Shown here: positions 59,752 through 64,000 of the stretch, one piece after another | Numbering within the stretch: position 1 is the stretch's first letter | How the letters are laid out: each line of letters begins with the position of its first letter | Assembly (NCBI GenBank): GCA_964017155.1 | Contig: OZ024865.1 | Location: 19,246,451-19,310,450, forward strand | Source of the DNA: Oasisia sp. SBJ-2009 | Taxonomy: Eukaryota > Annelida > Polychaeta > Sabellida > Siboglinidae | Direction of reading: 5' to 3' | Length of the DNA stretch: 64,000 bases | The notes under the pieces: generated by a model | Told to the model about the DNA's origin: nothing | The model's input: only the letters and a program-made list of their open reading frames with translations | Databases searched by the model: none | Translations under genes and position numbers: made by a program

Positions 59752-60490
59752 ATGTGTGCGTGCGTGCGTGCGTGCGTGCGTGCATGCGTGCGTGGGTGGG
59801 TGGGTGGGTGGGTACGTGCCTGTGTGTGTGTGGGTGCGTGTGTGGGTGTGCGTGTGGGTGCGTGCGTGCGTGCCTGCGTGTGGGTGCGTGTGTGTGTGTG
59901 GGTGGGTGCGTGAGTGGGTGTGCGTGTGGGTGCGTGTGTGGGTACGTGCGTGTGGGTGTGTGGGTGCGTGTGTGTTTGTGTGTGCGTGCGTGCGTGCGTG
60001 CGTGTGTGTGTGTGTCACAGTGTGTGTGTCACAGTGTGTGTGCATGTGGGTGCGTGCGTGTGTGGGTACGTGCGTGTGGGTGTGTGGGTGCGTGTGTGTT
60101 TGTGTGTTTGTGTGTGCGTGTGCGCGTGTGTGTGTGGGTGGGTGCGTGTGTGTGGGTGCGTGTGTGTGTGTGCGTGTGTGAGTGTGCGTGCGTGTGGGTG
60201 TGTGGGTGCGTGTGTGGGTATGCGTTTGGGTACGTGCGTGTGTGTGGTTGCGTGTGTGTGTGCGTGTGCGTGTGTACGTGCGTGTGTGGGTGGGTGGGTT
60301 GGTGCGTGTGTGTGTGTGGGTGCGTGTGTGTGGGAGCGTGTGTGGGTGCGTGCGTGTGTGTGTGGGTGCCTGTGTGGGTGTGCGTGTGGGTACGTGCGTG
60401 TGTGTGTGTGGGTGCGTGCGTGCGTGTGTGTGTGCGTGCGTGTGTGTGTGCGTGCGTGCGTGTGTGTGTGTGACTGTGTGTGTGTGTGTT
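59704..60490. repeat. degenerate GT/GTGC/GGGT mosaic
   Basis: Nearly 800 bases made of GT, GTGC and GGGT words in irregular order, with very few other bases (two TGTCACAG interruptions near 60013 and 60028). It passes directly into the GCGGT array. Confidence 0.9.
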
Positions 60491-61070
60491 GCGGTGCGGT
60501 GCGGTGCGGTGCGGTGCGGTGCGGTGCGGTGCGGTGCGGTGCGGTGCGGTGCGGTGCGGTGCGGTGCGGTGCGGTGCGGTGCGGTGCGGTGCGGTGCGGT
60601 GCGGTGCGGTGCGGTGCGGTGCGGTGCGGTGCGGTGCGGTGCGGTGCGGTGCGGTGCGGTGCGGTGCGGTGCGGTGCGGTGCGGTGCGGTGCGGTGCGGT
60701 GCGGTGCGGTGCGGTGCGGTGCGGTGCGGTGCGGTGCGGTGCGGTGCGGTGCGGTGCGGTGCGGTGCGGTGCGGTGCGGTGCGGTGCGGTGCGGTGCGGT
60801 GCGGTGCGGTGCGGTGCGGTGCGGTGCGGTGCGGTGCGGTGCGGTGCGGTGCGGTGCGGTGCGGTGCGGTGCGGTGCGGTGCGGTGCGGTGCGGTGCGGT
60901 GCGGTGCGGTGCGGTGCGGTGCGGTGCGGTGCGGTGCGGTGCGGTGCGGTGCGGTGCGGTGCGGTGCGGTGCGGTGCGGTGCGGTGCGGTGCGGTGCGGT
61001 GCGGTGCGGTGCGGTGCGGTGCGGTGCGGTGCGGTGCGGTGCGGTGCGGTGCGGTGCGGTGCGGTGCGGT
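60491..61070. repeat. GCGGT pentanucleotide satellite, 116 perfect copies
   Basis: 580 bases made solely of GCGGT with no substitution or indel. All frames read through because the unit has no stop codon on either strand. GG doublets every five bases allow two-tetrad G-quadruplex folding in principle. Confidence 0.98.
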
Positions 61071-61254
61071 GCGTGTGTGCGTGTGTGCGTGTGTGCGTGT
61101 GTGCGTGTGTGCGTGTGTGCGTGTGTGCGTGTGTGCGTGTGTGCGTGTGTGCGTGTGTGCGTGTGTGCGTGTGTGCGTGTGTGCGTGTGTGCGTGTGTGC
61201 GTGTGTGCGTGTGTGCGTGTGTGCGTGTGTGCGTGTGTGCGTGTGTGCGTGTGT
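61071..61254. repeat. GCGTGTGT octanucleotide array, 23 perfect copies
   Basis: 184 bases of perfect 8-bp units directly joined to the GCGGT array, sharing its GCG phase at the junction. Confidence 0.97.
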
Positions 61255-61381
61255 GAACCGTGGCGAGGCTTACTATAACATTCATAAACTACATATGTAT
61301 GTATGTATTAAGTATCATACCTAATACACACTCATTTAACGCTGTGGTCTTATGCTGTACATATACCACCGAAACTCTACT

Positions 61382-61512
<131 letters not shown>

Positions 61513-63860
61513 TTTATTTAAACGCCTCATTTCTTTACATAGTAAATTCAGGGGTGTGTACAAGTAAAATAGCTTAAAAAATAAATACATTGCAACAGTT
61601 CAGCAAATTATAAGTACACATTTTGATAAAATAATGCACACAAAAAGTAAAAAAGTTAATGTACGCTCATTTAAAATATAAAGTGTTCATGTTCTTTCTA
61701 AGATGTCTAGAATAAATCACGAAGATGCCTGTTTAAAGAAAAACGTTGTTAGGTCTTTCTTAAAATGTCCGGTATCTGAGATAAAATGGAAGCGAGTTCC
61801 ACAGTGCAGGTCCCGCACATGGAAAGGCTCGTCGCCCGAAACGTTTTAGGTTGACCCTTGGAACGCAGACGAGAGCCTGGTCAGCCGAACGCAGACTGCG
61901 ACGGGGAACGTACGGCGTGATTCGATCAGCCAGATAGCGTGGAATGTTAGCATGCACGGCGCTGTGCATAAAAGTCAGCAGTTTGAAATCAATACGCTGT
62001 GTCACGGGTAGCCAGTGCAACTCTCCCAGAGCCTCCGTCATGCTGTGTTGGTCACGGCGATGTAAACGTAGGATGACGCGCGCTGCTGAACGCTGGACCA
62101 TTTCAAGTCTGTACAACAGCGTTCCAGTAATGCCGTACAGGGCAGCATTACCAAAATCAAGTCGCGACGTGACCAACGCATGAACAAGTGTCTTGCATGC
62201 TCGAAGAGTTAGCGCTATTAGTTAGCTAGCGTCGATAGTGTCAAACGCAGCGCTGAGGTCCCGCAGTACAAGTACTACGTGCTTATGCATATCCAGAGAT
62301 CGCAAAATGTCGTCCTGAATGCACACAATTGCGGTTTCGATACTGTGTGCCCGGGCCCCGGCGGTAGGCACTCTGAAATGGATCTTCGAGGTCGTTGCTT
62401 TGCAGATGTAGACGCAGTTGGGCGGAGACGTGACGTTCGAGTAATTTGGATGCATAAGGAAGGTTAGAGATAGGTCGGTAGCTGGAGTAGTCGTCGGCGG
62501 AAAGACCTGAGCGTTTTAGAAGAGGCGTGATGACAGCGTGTTTCATACTTGCCGGAACAGTGGATGATTCGTAAGATAGGTTGATGATACTCCTGAGAAT
62601 CGGCGCCAAAATGAAGGTATTAGCTTTCAGGATAGCGGAAGGCAGTGGATCGATATTGGACGTCTTTATCTTGCCATTTTGAATAAGTGACGTTACTTCT
62701 TCGAGCGAAGCCGGCTGAAACGCCAGCAGTGGCGACAAAATAACACGTGCATGCGCGTTATAGACGTTCGCTGATGGCATCGGGATTTGGCAGCGGATCG
62801 AGTCGATCTTGTCGGTGAAGTGACTCGCGAAACGATCGGCAAGAATAGCAGGGCCACCAATCTCATTCGGTAGAGTGTTTCCGCATTTTCGGCCAAGCAA
62901 GCGGTTCGTAATGCGAAACATTGCTCTAGTGTCGTTCGAGGCAGTTTCAATCACTTTACTGTAAAATGCGGCTTTAGTTGAAGCCAGCGTTCTGCAGTAT
63001 TGATCACGCAACTCGGTGTAACAATTACGGTAATTGTCGGTTCTGTTTTGGCGCCATTTGCGCTCAGACACACGGACCCGACGTTTCATGTCATCGAGTT
63101 TCCTACACCACCAAGGAGTGTGTGGTCGTTCGCTTACCGTACGCTGCACAAGTGGTGCATGGTGATCGATAAGGCACGACAGCTCGGAACAATACTGGTC
63201 ATAAAGGCTGCACACATCACCGAGAGGTTGGGTGATGATGGATGACATTACACTCACTGAGATCTGTCGTGAAGCTGGAGTTGTCAATCGCCGCATATCG
63301 ACGGTACGTTATTGTCTTTCGAGGCGGGCGGGGCTTGGTGGTGGCAAGATCACAAATAACAGCAAAATGATCGGTGACAAGATTGTTAACAGATACTCCT
63401 GTAACCAGTGATGAGGAACAGGCAGTAATTACGAGATCAAGTACATTTCCGCGGTTGTGTGTTGCATCTGTAACGTTCTGTCTTAAGCTGGCGTCAGACA
63501 GGACGTCGCGAAGGGCTCTTGCATGCGGATCACTGTCGTCGCCGTACCTTACGTTGAAATCGCCGACGATGATGATGCCGGACTTCGTTCCGACGCATTT
63601 GCGTTGGTTTAAATTACGTAGCATGCAGTTCTGTGAATTTATGCATCTGCAGGTCGGGTCCCGCTGGCTGTACACTATACACTGTGCGTAGACCACGACG
63701 TCGATTTTTTTGTTTTGGCTAAACTCGTTCAACGACATTCCGTTGTGGGCGACGTCACGTACACGATCGTCAGGGTTGCCGAGTGCTGTTAACGGGGCGT
63801 CGACTGGTCGTCGCTTGTGTCGATGTCGTTGGAGGAACGACGCGTGTGAGGTAAGTCATT
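61513..63860 (-). mobile_element. L2/CR1-like LINE with internal deletion of the RT core
   Basis: Minus strand from 63860: an apurinic-type endonuclease part (IIIVGDFNVRYGD, the GDFN motif; NRGNVLDLVIT; NNLVTDHFAVICDL, with its D-H pair), one frame change near 63230-63300, then a 337-codon open frame with linker and reverse-transcriptase N-terminus (KIKTSNIDPLPSAILK, YRPISNLPYASKLLERHV, DPFQSAYR). Another frame shift leads to VLRDLSAAFDTIDAS (motif A), which stops at about 62222. The next bases already encode the post-RT region (ACKTLVHALVTSRLDFGNAA, LGELHWLPVTQRIDFKLL, ALWNSLPFYLR). The palm core with motifs B and C (YADD-type) is missing, about 170-200 residues. The C-terminal part is intact up to its stop at 61760. 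Confidence 0.88.
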
Positions 63861-63867
63861 GCTCGTT

Positions 63868-64000
63868 GATTTATCTACCTATCTATGTATCTATGTATCT
63901 ATGTAGACGATTTACAACAAACGAAAGCCTTTTAAACGGCACATTTCGTACTTGCGGTATTGGAAATCTATGGCGTTTCAAATCGCTATACCTCGGCATA
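63868..64000. other. short ATCT microsatellite and window end
   Basis: An imperfect TATC/TATG repeat (about 63872-63906) follows the LINE 5' limit; the last 90 bases show nothing recognisable. Confidence 0.5.

Noticed and set aside
59704..61285. Very long open frames (over 250 to 450 codons) on both strands
   Set aside because: Products of GT/GCGGT/GCGTGTGT simple repeats, which contain no stop codon in most frames; composition is only Cys/Val/Arg/Ala/Gly or Thr/His/Pro.

Overview
The window is animal nuclear DNA: AT-rich, intron-rich (GT-AG introns, small exons, kilobase introns), loaded with microsatellites, tRNA-derived SINEs, non-LTR retrotransposon fragments and MITEs. Repeat style and protein divergence suggest a lophotrochozoan, most likely a mollusc; this is inference. 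No prokaryotic, organellar or viral block was seen.

Three protein-coding genes could be rebuilt exon by exon, with splice phases that agree at every modelled junction. (1) Plus strand, 499-9099: the 3' part of SFSWAP (suppressor-of-white-apricot splicing factor), with the second SURP domain, a long RS domain and the conserved C-terminus; its 5' half lies before the window. (2) Minus strand, 37557 down to 13937: a ROGDI homologue (leucine-zipper protein tied to the RAVE/V-ATPase assembly complex), 11 confident exons in about 24 kb, with one short conserved segment unaccounted for. (3) Minus strand, 53462 down to 41114: PRODH, mitochondrial proline dehydrogenase, 14 exons, about 689 codons. SFSWAP and ROGDI converge; ROGDI and PRODH are in tandem. 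A possible further terminal exon of unknown identity sits on the minus strand at 10239-10568. The genes show no shared pathway; their adjacency looks incidental.

Between the exons: an SGNH-hydrolase remnant with a GGCGAACGGCC-type repeat in a SFSWAP intron; many SINE and other repeat copies, a 30-bp minisatellite, LINE 3' ends and two inverted-repeat structures in ROGDI introns. From 54 kb to the end the window is repeat-dominated: a 548-bp region with perfectly matching inverted arms, a decayed LINE, two MITEs with exact 9-bp target duplications, TA/GT/AC microsatellites, 116 perfect copies of GCGGT, 23 perfect copies of GCGTGTGT, a TAA microsatellite and an internally deleted L2/CR1-like LINE.

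The most noteworthy observations are a near-canonical EF-hand pair inside PRODH, a phase-symmetric extra PRODH exon, the perfect inverted repeat at 54.6-55.1 kb, the homogeneous GCGGT satellite, and a MITE family with 9-bp target duplications. No clearly new multi-gene system was found.
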